A DNA stretch of 64,000 nucleotides from assembly GCF_013836145.1 (NCBI RefSeq), contig NZ_CP057483.1, forward strand, positions 806,001-870,000, read 5' to 3'. Below, in pieces: positions 9,564-17,291 of this stretch. This DNA comes from Citrobacter sp. RHB25-C09. Lineage in GTDB: Bacteria; Pseudomonadota; Gammaproteobacteria; Enterobacterales; Enterobacteriaceae. Under the pieces are notes generated by a model. It searched no databases. It was not told the origin of the DNA and saw nothing but the letters and a program-made list of their open reading frames with translations. Both the position numbers and the translations under genes were made by a program. Position 1 is the first letter of the stretch, and every line of letters begins with the position of its first letter.

Positions 9564-11081
9564 TTATTTATCTTTCCAGTGCACTTTGGCATCTTTGATA
9601 AAAGAGAGTGTCACCATGATGTTGACGAAGAACAGGGGACAGCCGCCGGCAATAATCGCGGTTTGAATTGGCTTCAGCCCGCCCAGCGCCAGCAGGACGA
9701 TGCCTATCACGCCGACCAGTACTGACCAGCCGATACGTACCAGCAACGGCGGTTCTTCTCCGTCGCGAACTTCGCGGCAGGTCGACATGGCCAGGGTATA
9801 GGAGCAGGCGTTAATCAGCGTGACGGTGGCGATAAAGCACAGGATGAAGAATCCCCACATGGTGGCGGTGCTGAGCGGCAGTGCGGCCCAGGTTTCGATA
9901 ATCGCGCGCGCCACGCCGTGTTGTTCAATCAGTTGCGGAATGTTGATGATGTTTTTATCCATCAGCAGCAGGGTGTTACTGCCGAGAACGGTCCACAGGA
10001 TCCAGGTGGAAGCGGTCAGCCCCAGCACCATACCGAAGCACAGCTCACGCACGGTGCGACCACGGGAAATACGCGCCAGGAAGATGCTCATCTGGATGGC
10101 GTAAATGACCCACCATGCCCAGTAGAAAACAGTCCAGCCCTGCGGGAAGCCGCCTTTGCCGATGGCATCGGTATAGAACAACATGCGCGGTAGATACATC
10201 AGCAGCATGCCGACGGAGTCGGTGAAGTAGTTCATGATGAAGCTGGCGCCGCTGACGATAAACACCCAGCCGAGCATCAGAAAGCTCAGATAGCTACGTA
10301 CATCGCTGGCAATTTTCACCCCTTTTTGCAGGCCGCAGGCGACGCAAATCGCGTTCAGGATGATCCAGCAGGTGATGATGATGGCGTCCAGTTGCAGCGT
10401 GTGCGGGATGCCGAACAGGTACTGCATACATTCCGTCACCAGCGGCGTCGCCAGTCCGAGGCTGGTGCCCATAGCGAAGATCAGCGCCACCAGGTAGAAG
10501 TTATCAACGATGGTCCCGAACAGTCCTTTGGCGTGTTTCTCCCCAACCAGCGGTGCCAGCGTGGAGCTTGGGCGAATCACGTCCATCTTGCGCACAAAGA
10601 AGAAGTAGGCAAAGGCCACCGACAGGAAGCTGTAGGTTGCCCATGGCAGCGGTCCCCAGTGGAACAGGCTGTAGGCGAGGCCCAGCTCTTTCGCGCCGGT
10701 GGAGTTAGGCGCAAGGGCAAACGGCGGCGTTGAGATGTAGTAATAAATCTCAATCGACCCCCAGAACAGGACGGCGGCCGAGGTGCAGGAGGCGAACATC
10801 ATGAATATCCAACTGGCGGTACTGAATTCAGGTTTCTCATCGCCCAGTTTCTTTTTGGAGTACGGGCCAAAAACCAGCCAGAACCAACCGAACAACATCA
10901 CGATCATATACCACTCAAATGCCCATCCCCAGACATTGGTGACATAACTGAATACGGCGTTAATTACGACGTTGGCGGCATCAAGATCGCGAACCGTTAA
11001 CCAACAAAGTATCCCGACAATTATTAATGGCGGAAAGAAAACTTTCGGTTCTATTCCTGATTTTCTCTTTTCATTTTTCAT
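9564..11081 (-). CDS. caiT: CaiT, L-carnitine/gamma-butyrobetaine antiporter
   Basis: CaiT is a BCCT-family inner-membrane antiporter that takes up carnitine in exchange for the end product gamma-butyrobetaine, independently of ions. The protein is 505 aa (E. coli 504; one extra C-terminal lysine) with about 12 hydrophobic helices. Key E. coli positions are present: Trp323, Trp324, Tyr327 and Met331 in the substrate-site helix (YWAWWVIYAIQM) and Arg262, which replaces the sodium of sodium-coupled relatives. It is the first gene of caiTABCDE, about 100 bases after the inferred transcription start. Confidence 0.97.
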   Translation of the reverse strand: MKNEKRKSGIEPKVFFPPLIIVGILCWLTVRDLDAANVVINAVFSYVTNVWGWAFEWYMIVMLFGWFWLVFGPYSKKKLGDEKPEFSTASWIFMMFASCTSAAVLFWGSIEIYYYISTPPFALAPNSTGAKELGLAYSLFHWGPLPWATYSFLSVAFAYFFFVRKMDVIRPSSTLAPLVGEKHAKGLFGTIVDNFYLVALIFAMGTSLGLATPLVTECMQYLFGIPHTLQLDAIIITCWIILNAICVACGLQKGVKIASDVRSYLSFLMLGWVFIVSGASFIMNYFTDSVGMLLMYLPRMLFYTDAIGKGGFPQGWTVFYWAWWVIYAIQMSIFLARISRGRTVRELCFGMVLGLTASTWILWTVLGSNTLLLMDKNIINIPQLIEQHGVARAIIETWAALPLSTATMWGFFILCFIATVTLINACSYTLAMSTCREVRDGEEPPLLVRIGWSVLVGVIGIVLLALGGLKPIQTAIIAGGCPLFFVNIMVTLSFIKDAKVHWKDK

Positions 11082-11184
11082 AAATTAATTCCAGTGAGGA
11101 AGCGAAATTTTTTTGTTGTTCATGTTTGTGTTATTTTTGTTAATATTTTATTAATAACTGCCTGACCTCGGAACGCGTTGGCGG

Positions 11185-11234
11185 GTACCCCATAATGGGT
11201 ATTCGAAAAGCGGTGTTCTGTAATGCGGATCACA
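11185..11234 (-). promoter_or_regulatory. caiTABCDE promoter with CRP site
   Basis: A good CRP site, TGTAA-N6-TCACA, lies at 11219-11234 (centre 11226.5). On the minus strand a CATTAT hexamer at 11197-11192 would serve as the -10 box with a start near 11185. That puts the CRP centre at -41.5, the class II spacing and the one I recall for the E. coli cai promoter. The hexamer and start point are inferred from sequence only. Confidence 0.65.
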
Positions 11235-11330
11235 CTTTCTGGCCTGAGGTTTTATATCGGTGATTTAGATTTAATTTTTTGATTTTATTGGATTAAGTGT
11301 TGCTTTTGATGGCTTTTTCAGCGTTTGGCT

Positions 11331-11363
11331 TTCAATATTGGTGATCCCTCAGACAATATTGAA
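11331..11363. promoter_or_regulatory. CaiF binding site 1 (inverted repeat)
   Basis: A perfect inverted repeat, TTCAATATTG then 13 bases then CAATATTGAA, matches the architecture of CaiF sites known between the E. coli cai and fix operons (inverted repeats of about 11 bp separated by 13 bp). Confidence 0.82.
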
Positions 11364-11387
11364 AATATTTTTATTTTTTCCTTTGCG

Positions 11388-11420
11388 TTCAATATTGGTG
11401 AGGCACGTAACAATATTGAA
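11388..11420. promoter_or_regulatory. CaiF binding site 2 (inverted repeat)
   Basis: A second perfect copy of the same inverted repeat, TTCAATATTG-N13-CAATATTGAA, with identical spacing, begins 57 bp after the first. Confidence 0.82.
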
Positions 11421-11513
11421 AGTTGCGAATATCAGTGTGTGACATTTTCAATAATGGTGATTAAGGTTTTAATTCTGAATTAAAGAGCGTGATATCTGTA
11501 TTAACACCACCGA

Positions 11514-11519
11514 TATAAA
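11514..11519 (+). promoter_or_regulatory. Possible -10 box of the fixABCX promoter
   Basis: TATAAA lies 30 bases before the fixA start codon, in the AT-rich control region shared with caiT. No good -35 hexamer precedes it, as expected for an activator-dependent promoter. Assignment is tentative. Confidence 0.4.
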
Positions 11520-11548
11520 ACGTTTCCTTTATGATTGCTGGAGATGCA

Positions 11549-12322
11549 ATGAAGATAATTACTTGCTACAAATCCGTGCCTGATGAGCAGGATATTGCCG
11601 TGAATAACGCCGACGGTTCATTAGATTTCAGTAAAGCGGATGGCAAAATCAGCCAATACGATCTCAATGCGATTGAAGCCGCCTGCCAGTTAAAACAGCA
11701 ACTGGGCGACGCGCAGGTTATCGCCATGAGTGTAGGTGGCAAAGCGCTAACCAACGCTAAAGGGCGCAAAGACGTGCTCTCACGTGGCCCCGATGAGCTG
11801 GTGGTGGTGATTGACGATCGCTTCGAGCAGGCGCTGCCGCGCGAAACCGCTGTGGTACTGGCGGCTGCCGCGCAGAAGTCAGGCTTTGATTTGATCCTCT
11901 GTGGTGATGGTTCATCTGACCTTTATGCCCAACAGGTCAGCCTGCTGGTTGGTGAAACGCTGAACATCCCGGCGGTAAACGGCGTGAGTAAAATTCTCTC
12001 TCTGAGCGACAGTACGCTGATCGTTGAGCGCGAACTGGAAGATGAAACCGAAACCTTGAGCATTCCTTTACCGGCCGTTGTCGCGGTGTCTACCGATATC
12101 AACTCACCGCAAATACCTTCCATGAAAGCCATTCTGGGCGCGGCGAAAAAGCCGGTTCAGGTCTGGTCTGCTGACGATATTGGCTTCATCGCCATGGAAG
12201 CCGGTTCCGCACAGCACGTTGCTGCGCCGAAACAACGTGAGCGTCAGCGCATTGTTATTGAAGGCGATGGTGAAGAACAGATCGCCGCATTTGCCGATAG
12301 TCTGCGCAAAATTATTAATTAA
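11549..12322 (+). CDS. fixA: FixA, electron-transfer flavoprotein beta-type subunit
   Basis: FixA is the ETF beta-like half of an FixAB flavoprotein thought to carry electrons to crotonobetainyl-CoA reductase during anaerobic carnitine reduction. The protein is 257 aa (E. coli 256). The family motif region DLILCGDGSSDLYAQQV and the C-terminal PSMKAILGAAKKP are intact. The ATG at 11549 gives the E. coli-like N-terminus MKIITCYKSVP and has a CTGGAGA ribosome-binding site. The in-frame ATG at 11531 would put that site inside the gene. It heads fixABCX, divergent from caiT. Confidence 0.96.
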   Translation: MKIITCYKSVPDEQDIAVNNADGSLDFSKADGKISQYDLNAIEAACQLKQQLGDAQVIAMSVGGKALTNAKGRKDVLSRGPDELVVVIDDRFEQALPRETAVVLAAAAQKSGFDLILCGDGSSDLYAQQVSLLVGETLNIPAVNGVSKILSLSDSTLIVERELEDETETLSIPLPAVVAVSTDINSPQIPSMKAILGAAKKPVQVWSADDIGFIAMEAGSAQHVAAPKQRERQRIVIEGDGEEQIAAFADSLRKIIN

Positions 12323-12333
12323 AAGGGGATGTT

Positions 12334-13275
12334 ATGAGCAAGTTTTCCAGCGTCTGGGTATTTAGTGATACCCCTTCTCGCCTGGCGGAGTTAATGAGTG
12401 GCGCACAGGCCTTAGGCGAACAGATTAATGCATTTGTCCAGACTGAATCGGAAGCGACTACCGCGCTACAGCTGGGTGCCCATCACGTCTGGCAGCTTAG
12501 CGGAAAGCCGGACAATCGCATGGTGGAAGATTATGCCGACGTGATGGCGCAGACCCTTCGCCAGCAGGCAACCTCCGGACTGGTGCTGCTGCCGGCGACC
12601 CGTCGCGGCAAGCTGCTGGCGGCAAAACTTGGCTTCCGTCTGGCTGCCGTTGTCTCGAATGACGCCAGCAGCGTAACGCTGCAGGACGGCAGTGCCACGG
12701 TTAAACATATGGTCTACGGCGGTCTGGCGATGGGTGAAGAAACGATCGCTTCGCCGTTTGCCGTCGTCACGCTCAGCAGTGGAACTTTTGAAGCACAGCA
12801 GCCGGACCCGTCGCGCAGTGGTGAAACACATGTCGTGCAGTGGCAGGAGCCCGCAGTGACCATTACCCGTACCGCGACCCAGGCGCGGCAGAGTAATAGC
12901 GTGGACCTCGACAAAGCGCGGCTGGTGGTGAGCGTGGGGCGCGGTATTGGCAGCAAAGAGAACATCTCGCTTGCCGAATCGCTGTGTCAGGCAATAGGCG
13001 CTGAGCTTGCCTGTTCCCGCCCCGTTGCCGAAAACGAGAAATGGATGGAGCACGAGCGCTACGTCGGCATTTCAAACCTGATGCTGAAACCCGAACTGTA
13101 TCTGGCGGTGGGGATCTCGGGCCAGATCCAACACATGGTCGGGGCAAACGGTGCACAGACGATTTTTGCCATTAACAAAGACAAAAATGCGCCTATTTTC
13201 CAGTATGCCGATTACGGAATTGTCGGTGACGCGCTGAAGATCCTGCCTGCGCTGACGGCCGCATTAGCGCGCTAA
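12334..13275 (+). CDS. fixB: FixB, electron-transfer flavoprotein alpha-type subunit
   Basis: FixB is the ETF alpha-like partner of FixA. The protein is 313 aa. The C-terminal third holds the FAD-binding signature of the ETF alpha family (VSVGRGIGSKENISLAE, then YLAVGISGQIQHMVGA and IFAINKDKNAPIFQYADYGIVGD). It lies 11 bases after fixA, so the two subunits are probably translated together. Confidence 0.96.
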   Translation: MSKFSSVWVFSDTPSRLAELMSGAQALGEQINAFVQTESEATTALQLGAHHVWQLSGKPDNRMVEDYADVMAQTLRQQATSGLVLLPATRRGKLLAAKLGFRLAAVVSNDASSVTLQDGSATVKHMVYGGLAMGEETIASPFAVVTLSSGTFEAQQPDPSRSGETHVVQWQEPAVTITRTATQARQSNSVDLDKARLVVSVGRGIGSKENISLAESLCQAIGAELACSRPVAENEKWMEHERYVGISNLMLKPELYLAVGISGQIQHMVGANGAQTIFAINKDKNAPIFQYADYGIVGDALKILPALTAALAR

Positions 13276-13297
13276 ACCATCCTGACGGGGAGTACGT

Positions 13298-14584
13298 ATG
13301 TCCGAAGATATCTTTGATGCCATCATTGTCGGGGCGGGGCTTGCCGGGGCGGTTGCGGCACTGGTGCTCGCCCGCGAAGGGGCTCAGGTGTTAGTGATTG
13401 AACGGGGCAATTTCGCTGGCGCGAAGAATGTCACCGGCGGGCGCATTTACGCGCACAGCCTTGAGCGGATTATTCCAGGATTTGCTGAGCAGGCTCCCGT
13501 TGAGCGCGTTATCACCCATGAAAAACTCGCCTTTATGACCGACAGCGGGGCGATGACGGTGGATTATCTCAATGGTGAGAATGTAGCACCGTCGCAGGTT
13601 TCCTGGTCCGTGCTACGCAGTAAGTTTGATGCCTGGCTGATGGAGCAGGCGGAAGAGGCGGGCGCGCAACTGATCACCGGCATCCGCGTCGATAACGTGG
13701 TTCAGCGTGACGGTAAAGTCATTGGTGTCGAAGCCGATGGCGACATTATCGAAGCCAAAGTGGTGATCCTCGCCGACGGGGTGAATTCTCTGCTGGCGGA
13801 AAAACTCGGTATGGCAAAACGCGTCAGTGCCGAACACGTGGCGGTCGGGGTGAAAGAGCTGATCGAGCTACCGAAGTCAGTGATTGAGGATCGCTTCCAG
13901 CTTCAGGGTAACGAGGGCGCGGCCTGCCTGTTTGCCGGTTCGCCTACGGATGGCCTGATGGGAGGAGGTTTCCTGTATACCAACGAAACCAGCGTATCGC
14001 TGGGGCTGGTGTGCGGCCTTCATCATATGAAAGATGCCCAAAAATCGGTGCCGCAAATGCTGGAAGATTTCAAACAGCATCCGGCGGTTGCGCCGCTTAT
14101 CGCTGGCGGCAAGCTGGTGGAGTACGCCGCGCACGTGGTGCCGGAAGCCGGTATCAATATGCAGCCTGAACTGGTGGGCGAGGGCGTTCTGATTGCCGGT
14201 GACGCCGCCGGGATGTGTATGAACCTGGGTTTCACCATTCGTGGAATGGATTTAGCGGTGGCGGCCGGGGAAGCGGCGGCGAAAACGGTGCTCGCAGCAA
14301 TGCAAAGCAACGACTTTAGCAAACACGGGCTGGCGGCCTATCGTCAGTATCTCGACGACGGCCCGATGCGCGATATGAAGATGTATCAACGCTTGCCTGC
14401 TTTCCTCGATAACCCACGGATGTTTACCCGCTACCCGGAAATGGCGGTGGGGATCGCTCGCGATCTCTTTACCGTCGACGGCAGCGCGCCGGTCCCGATG
14501 CGTAAGAAAATCCTGCGCCATGCGAAGAAGGTGGGATTCATCAACCTGATGAAAGATGGCATAAAAGGAGTGACTGCATTATGA
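13298..14584 (+). CDS. fixC: FixC, FAD-dependent ETF-quinone oxidoreductase-like protein
   Basis: FixC resembles the flavin part of ETF:ubiquinone oxidoreductase and probably passes electrons between the quinone pool or another donor and FixAB. The protein is 428 aa. A Rossmann FAD motif occurs at residues 8-37 (IIVGAGLAGAVAALVLA then VLVIERG), and a second flavin motif, GVLIAGDAAGMCMNLGF, near residue 300. Its stop overlaps the fixX start (ATGA), which suggests coupled synthesis with the ferredoxin-like FixX. Confidence 0.96.
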   Translation: MSEDIFDAIIVGAGLAGAVAALVLAREGAQVLVIERGNFAGAKNVTGGRIYAHSLERIIPGFAEQAPVERVITHEKLAFMTDSGAMTVDYLNGENVAPSQVSWSVLRSKFDAWLMEQAEEAGAQLITGIRVDNVVQRDGKVIGVEADGDIIEAKVVILADGVNSLLAEKLGMAKRVSAEHVAVGVKELIELPKSVIEDRFQLQGNEGAACLFAGSPTDGLMGGGFLYTNETSVSLGLVCGLHHMKDAQKSVPQMLEDFKQHPAVAPLIAGGKLVEYAAHVVPEAGINMQPELVGEGVLIAGDAAGMCMNLGFTIRGMDLAVAAGEAAAKTVLAAMQSNDFSKHGLAAYRQYLDDGPMRDMKMYQRLPAFLDNPRMFTRYPEMAVGIARDLFTVDGSAPVPMRKKILRHAKKVGFINLMKDGIKGVTAL

Positions 14585-14868
14585 CTTCTCCCGTAAACGT
14601 CGACGTCAAACTGGGCGTCAATAAATTCAACGTCGATGAAGACAATCCGCATATCGTTCTGAAAACCTCTGCGGATAAGCAGGCGCTGGAGGTGCTGGTG
14701 AAAGCGTGTCCTGCCGGGTTGTACAAAAAACAGGACGACGGCAGCGTGCGCTTTGATTACGCAGGCTGTCTGGAGTGCGGAACCTGTCGGATCCTCGGCC
14801 TCGGTACGGCGCTGGAGAAATGGGAATACCCGCGCGGCACCTTCGGCGTGGAATTTCGTTACGGTTAA
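14581..14868 (+). CDS. fixX: FixX, ferredoxin-like protein
   Basis: FixX is a 95-aa ferredoxin-like protein, thought to supply the iron-sulfur part of the FixC complex, which in mitochondrial ETF-QO is a single polypeptide. The cysteines are Cys43 (ACPAGLY) and the cluster Cys63-x2-Cys66-x2-Cys69 (GCLECGTCR), enough for one 4Fe-4S centre. The start overlaps fixC by four bases. It is the last gene of the operon; a BIME repeat follows 11 bases later. Confidence 0.95.
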   Translation: MTSPVNVDVKLGVNKFNVDEDNPHIVLKTSADKQALEVLVKACPAGLYKKQDDGSVRFDYAGCLECGTCRILGLGTALEKWEYPRGTFGVEFRYG

Positions 14869-14879
14869 CGATCGCACTC

Positions 14880-14962
14880 GTAGGCCGGATAAGACGCTTT
14901 GCGTCGCCATCCGGCAATGACAGCCTCAATGCCGGATGGCGGCTTTGCCTTATCCGGCCTAC
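14880..14962. repeat. BIME (paired REP elements) between fixX and yaaU
   Basis: Two palindromic units (GTAGGCCGGATAAGACGC...CATCCGGCAA and AATGCCGGATGGCGG...TTATCCGGCCTAC) fill the gap between the two same-strand genes. Confidence 0.88.
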
Positions 14963-14990
14963 TCGATTGACGCCACTAAAGGACGCAGCC

Positions 14991-16322
14991 ATGCAGCAGC
15001 CCAGGAACTTTGATGACATCAAATTCTCGTCTATTCACCGCAGGATTATGCTGTGGGGAAGCGGTGGGCCATTCCTGGACGGGTACGTGCTGGTGATGAT
15101 CGGCGTCGCGCTGGAACAGCTTACGCCAGCGCTGAAGCTTGATGCCGAGTGGCTGGGGCTACTGGGTGCCGGGACTCTGGCCGGACTGTTTGTCGGCACC
15201 TCACTGTTCGGTTATATCTCGGACAAAGTCGGGCGACGCAAAATGTTCCTGATCGATATCATCGCCATTGGCGTGATATCAGTGGCGACCATGTTTGTCT
15301 CATCCCCCGTTGAACTGCTGGTGATGCGCGTGCTGATCGGCGTGGTTATCGGCGCGGATTACCCGATCGCCACGTCGATGATCACCGAGTTTTCCAGCAC
15401 TCGCCAGCGCGCCTTCTCAATCAGCTTTATTGCCGCGATGTGGTATGTCGGTGCCACCTGTGCCGATCTGGTCGGCTACTGGCTCTATGATATGGAGGGC
15501 GGATGGCGCTGGATGCTGGGCAGTGCGGCGATTCCGTGTCTGCTGATCCTTATTGGTCGCTTCGATCTCCCTGAGTCACCGCGCTGGCTGCTGCGTAAAG
15601 GCCGGGTGAAAGAGTGTGAGGAGATGATGATCAGGCTGTTCGGCGAACCGGTGGTGTTTGATGATGAACCGCCGCAGGAGACGCACTTTCTGCATCTGTT
15701 TAATCGCCGCCACTTTCCGTTTGTCCTCTTTGTCGCCGTCATCTGGACCTGCCAGGTGATCCCCATGTTTGCCATCTATACCTTTGGTCCGCAGATTGTC
15801 GGCCTGTTGGGGTTGGGCGTCGGGAAAAACGCCGCGCTGGGCAACGTGGTCATCAGCCTGTTCTTTATGTTGGGCTGTATTCCTCCCATGTTCTGGCTGA
15901 ACAGCGCAGGACGCCGACCGTTGCTTATCGGTAGCTTTGTGATGATGACGCTGGCGCTGACCGTGCTGGGGCTGATTCCTGAGATGGGCATCTGGCTGGT
16001 GGTCACCTGTTTTGCCGTGTATGCCTTTTTCTCCGGAGGGCCGGGAAACCTGCAGTGGCTGTATCCGAACGAGCTATTCCCGACCGACATTCGCGCGTCT
16101 GCCGTGGGGGTCATTATGTCGCTGAGCCGGGTCGGAACCATCATTTCCACCTGGGCGTTGCCGGTCTTTATCACCAAATACGGCATCAGCCAGGTGATGC
16201 TCATGGGCGCCGGGATCTCACTGATTGGGCTGATTGTCTCAATTGCGTTCGCCCCGGAGACGCGGGGTTTAACGCTCGCGCAGACCAGCACGATGACCAT
16301 TCGCAGCAGAGCCCAGCAATAA
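14991..16322 (+). CDS. yaaU: YaaU, major facilitator sugar-porter-type transporter, substrate unknown
   Basis: This is an inner-membrane MFS transporter of the sugar porter type; no substrate is established. The protein is 443 aa, the E. coli length, with about 12 hydrophobic helices. Sugar-porter motifs are visible: FGYISDKVGRRKMFLID (loop 2-3), the loop after helix 6 with LPESPRWLLRKGRVKE, and the C-terminal APETRGLTLAQ. The ATG at 14991 gives the E. coli-like start MQQPRNFDDIKF. The open frame extends upstream through the BIME repeat, but that part is not coding. Being next to fixX may hint at a link to carnitine-related compounds, but this is only context. Confidence 0.93.
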   Translation: MQQPRNFDDIKFSSIHRRIMLWGSGGPFLDGYVLVMIGVALEQLTPALKLDAEWLGLLGAGTLAGLFVGTSLFGYISDKVGRRKMFLIDIIAIGVISVATMFVSSPVELLVMRVLIGVVIGADYPIATSMITEFSSTRQRAFSISFIAAMWYVGATCADLVGYWLYDMEGGWRWMLGSAAIPCLLILIGRFDLPESPRWLLRKGRVKECEEMMIRLFGEPVVFDDEPPQETHFLHLFNRRHFPFVLFVAVIWTCQVIPMFAIYTFGPQIVGLLGLGVGKNAALGNVVISLFFMLGCIPPMFWLNSAGRRPLLIGSFVMMTLALTVLGLIPEMGIWLVVTCFAVYAFFSGGPGNLQWLYPNELFPTDIRASAVGVIMSLSRVGTIISTWALPVFITKYGISQVMLMGAGISLIGLIVSIAFAPETRGLTLAQTSTMTIRSRAQQ

Positions 16323-16423
16323 CGGTGGCTTCGGAGTGTTCTGTATTTGCTTTTGCAGTCAGCAAGTTAGGCTACAGTTACTGGGTAGTTAACTGAAAAT
16401 GACTGAAAAGCAGGGAGAACACC

Positions 16424-16657
16424 ATGCAAAAACATCTGTTAATCGCTTCCATTTTTGCCGCAGCAACCGTCTTTACCGTCGCAGGCTGCTCCTCTAACCA
16501 GGCGGTGAAAACCACCGATGGCAAGACGATTGTCACCGATGGTAAACCGCAGGTCGATGACGATACCGGTCTGGTTTCTTACGAAAACGCGGAAACCGGT
16601 CAGACGGAACAAATCAACCGCGATCGGGTGAAAGAGATGAGCGAGCTGGATAACTGA
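16424..16657 (+). CDS. Small YgdI/YgdR-family (DUF903) outer-membrane lipoprotein
   Basis: This 77-aa protein has a type II signal peptide: a hydrophobic stretch and lipobox VAGC with the lipidated Cys at 22. Serine at +2 predicts transport to the outer membrane. The mature part carries the YgdI/YgdR signature KTTDGKTIVTDGKPQVDDDTGLVSYEN followed by INRDRV, a small SH3-like fold of unknown role. A GGGAG ribosome-binding site precedes the ATG. As I remember E. coli K-12, yaaU is followed directly by kefF with no such gene, so this is a lineage-specific insertion or loss. Salmonella, I believe, has lipoprotein genes near here. Confidence 0.88.
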   Translation: MQKHLLIASIFAAATVFTVAGCSSNQAVKTTDGKTIVTDGKPQVDDDTGLVSYENAETGQTEQINRDRVKEMSELDN

Positions 16658-16695
16658 TTCAGTTTTCTCGGCTTAAGCGCTCAATAATATTCACT

Positions 16696-16759
16696 ATTAG
16701 CCTGTTAAATTACTGACTACACTCTTAACTAAAATAGAGAAGTAAAATAACAGGCTAAT
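16696..16759. promoter_or_regulatory. Perfect 12-bp inverted repeat over the kefF ribosome-binding region
   Basis: ATTAGCCTGTTA (16696-16707) is repeated inverted as TAACAGGCTAAT (16748-16759), with 40 bases between. The right arm contains the AGG that would be the kefF Shine-Dalgarno and ends one base before the kefF ATG. In RNA a hairpin would hide the start, provided transcription begins upstream of 16696. Confidence 0.55.
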
Positions 16760-16760
16760 C

Positions 16761-17291
16761 ATGATTCTCATCATTTATGCGCATCCATATCCGCAGCATT
16801 CGCATGCGAATAAGCGGATGCTTGAGCAGGCAAGGACGCTGGAAAGCGTAGAAGTACGTTCGCTCTATGATCTTTACCCCGACTTCAATATCGATATCGC
16901 TGCCGAACAAGAGGCGCTTTCTCGTGCCGATCTGATTATCTGGCAGCACCCCATGCAGTGGTACAGCGTTCCCCCTTTACTCAAACTGTGGATGGATAAA
17001 GTCCTTTCTCACGGCTGGGCCTACGGCCACCGCGGTACGGCTCTGCGCGGTAAGCATCTGCTGTGGGCGGTGACGACCGGCGGTGGGGAAAATCATTTCG
17101 ACATTGGCTCGCATCCGGGCTTCGACGTGCTCTCACAGCCTTTACAGGCGACGGCGCTTTACTGTGGATTGAATTGGCTGCCGCCATTTGCCATGCACTG
17201 CACGTTTATCTGCGATGACGAGACGCTACAGGCGCAGGCGCGCCATTACAAACAGCGCCTGATGGATTGGCAGGAGGCACACAATGGATAG
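16761..17291 (+). CDS. kefF: KefF, quinone oxidoreductase subunit activating KefC
   Basis: KefF is a flavodoxin-fold (NQO1-type) oxidoreductase. It binds the cytoplasmic side of KefC, is needed for its full activity, and can reduce quinones. The protein is 176 aa, the E. coli length. It has the N-terminal FMN-binding start MILIIYAHPYPQHSHANKRM, the middle WQHPMQWYSVPPLLKLWMDKV and the TTGGG loop. It overlaps kefC by eight bases, matching their partnership. An inverted repeat covers its ribosome-binding region (see that entry). Confidence 0.96.
   Translation: MILIIYAHPYPQHSHANKRMLEQARTLESVEVRSLYDLYPDFNIDIAAEQEALSRADLIIWQHPMQWYSVPPLLKLWMDKVLSHGWAYGHRGTALRGKHLLWAVTTGGGENHFDIGSHPGFDVLSQPLQATALYCGLNWLPPFAMHCTFICDDETLQAQARHYKQRLMDWQEAHNG

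Noticed and set aside
14775..14990. N-terminal extension of YaaU by 72 residues
   Set aside because: The extension reads through the end of fixX and a REP pair; the E. coli-like start at 14991 is clear.
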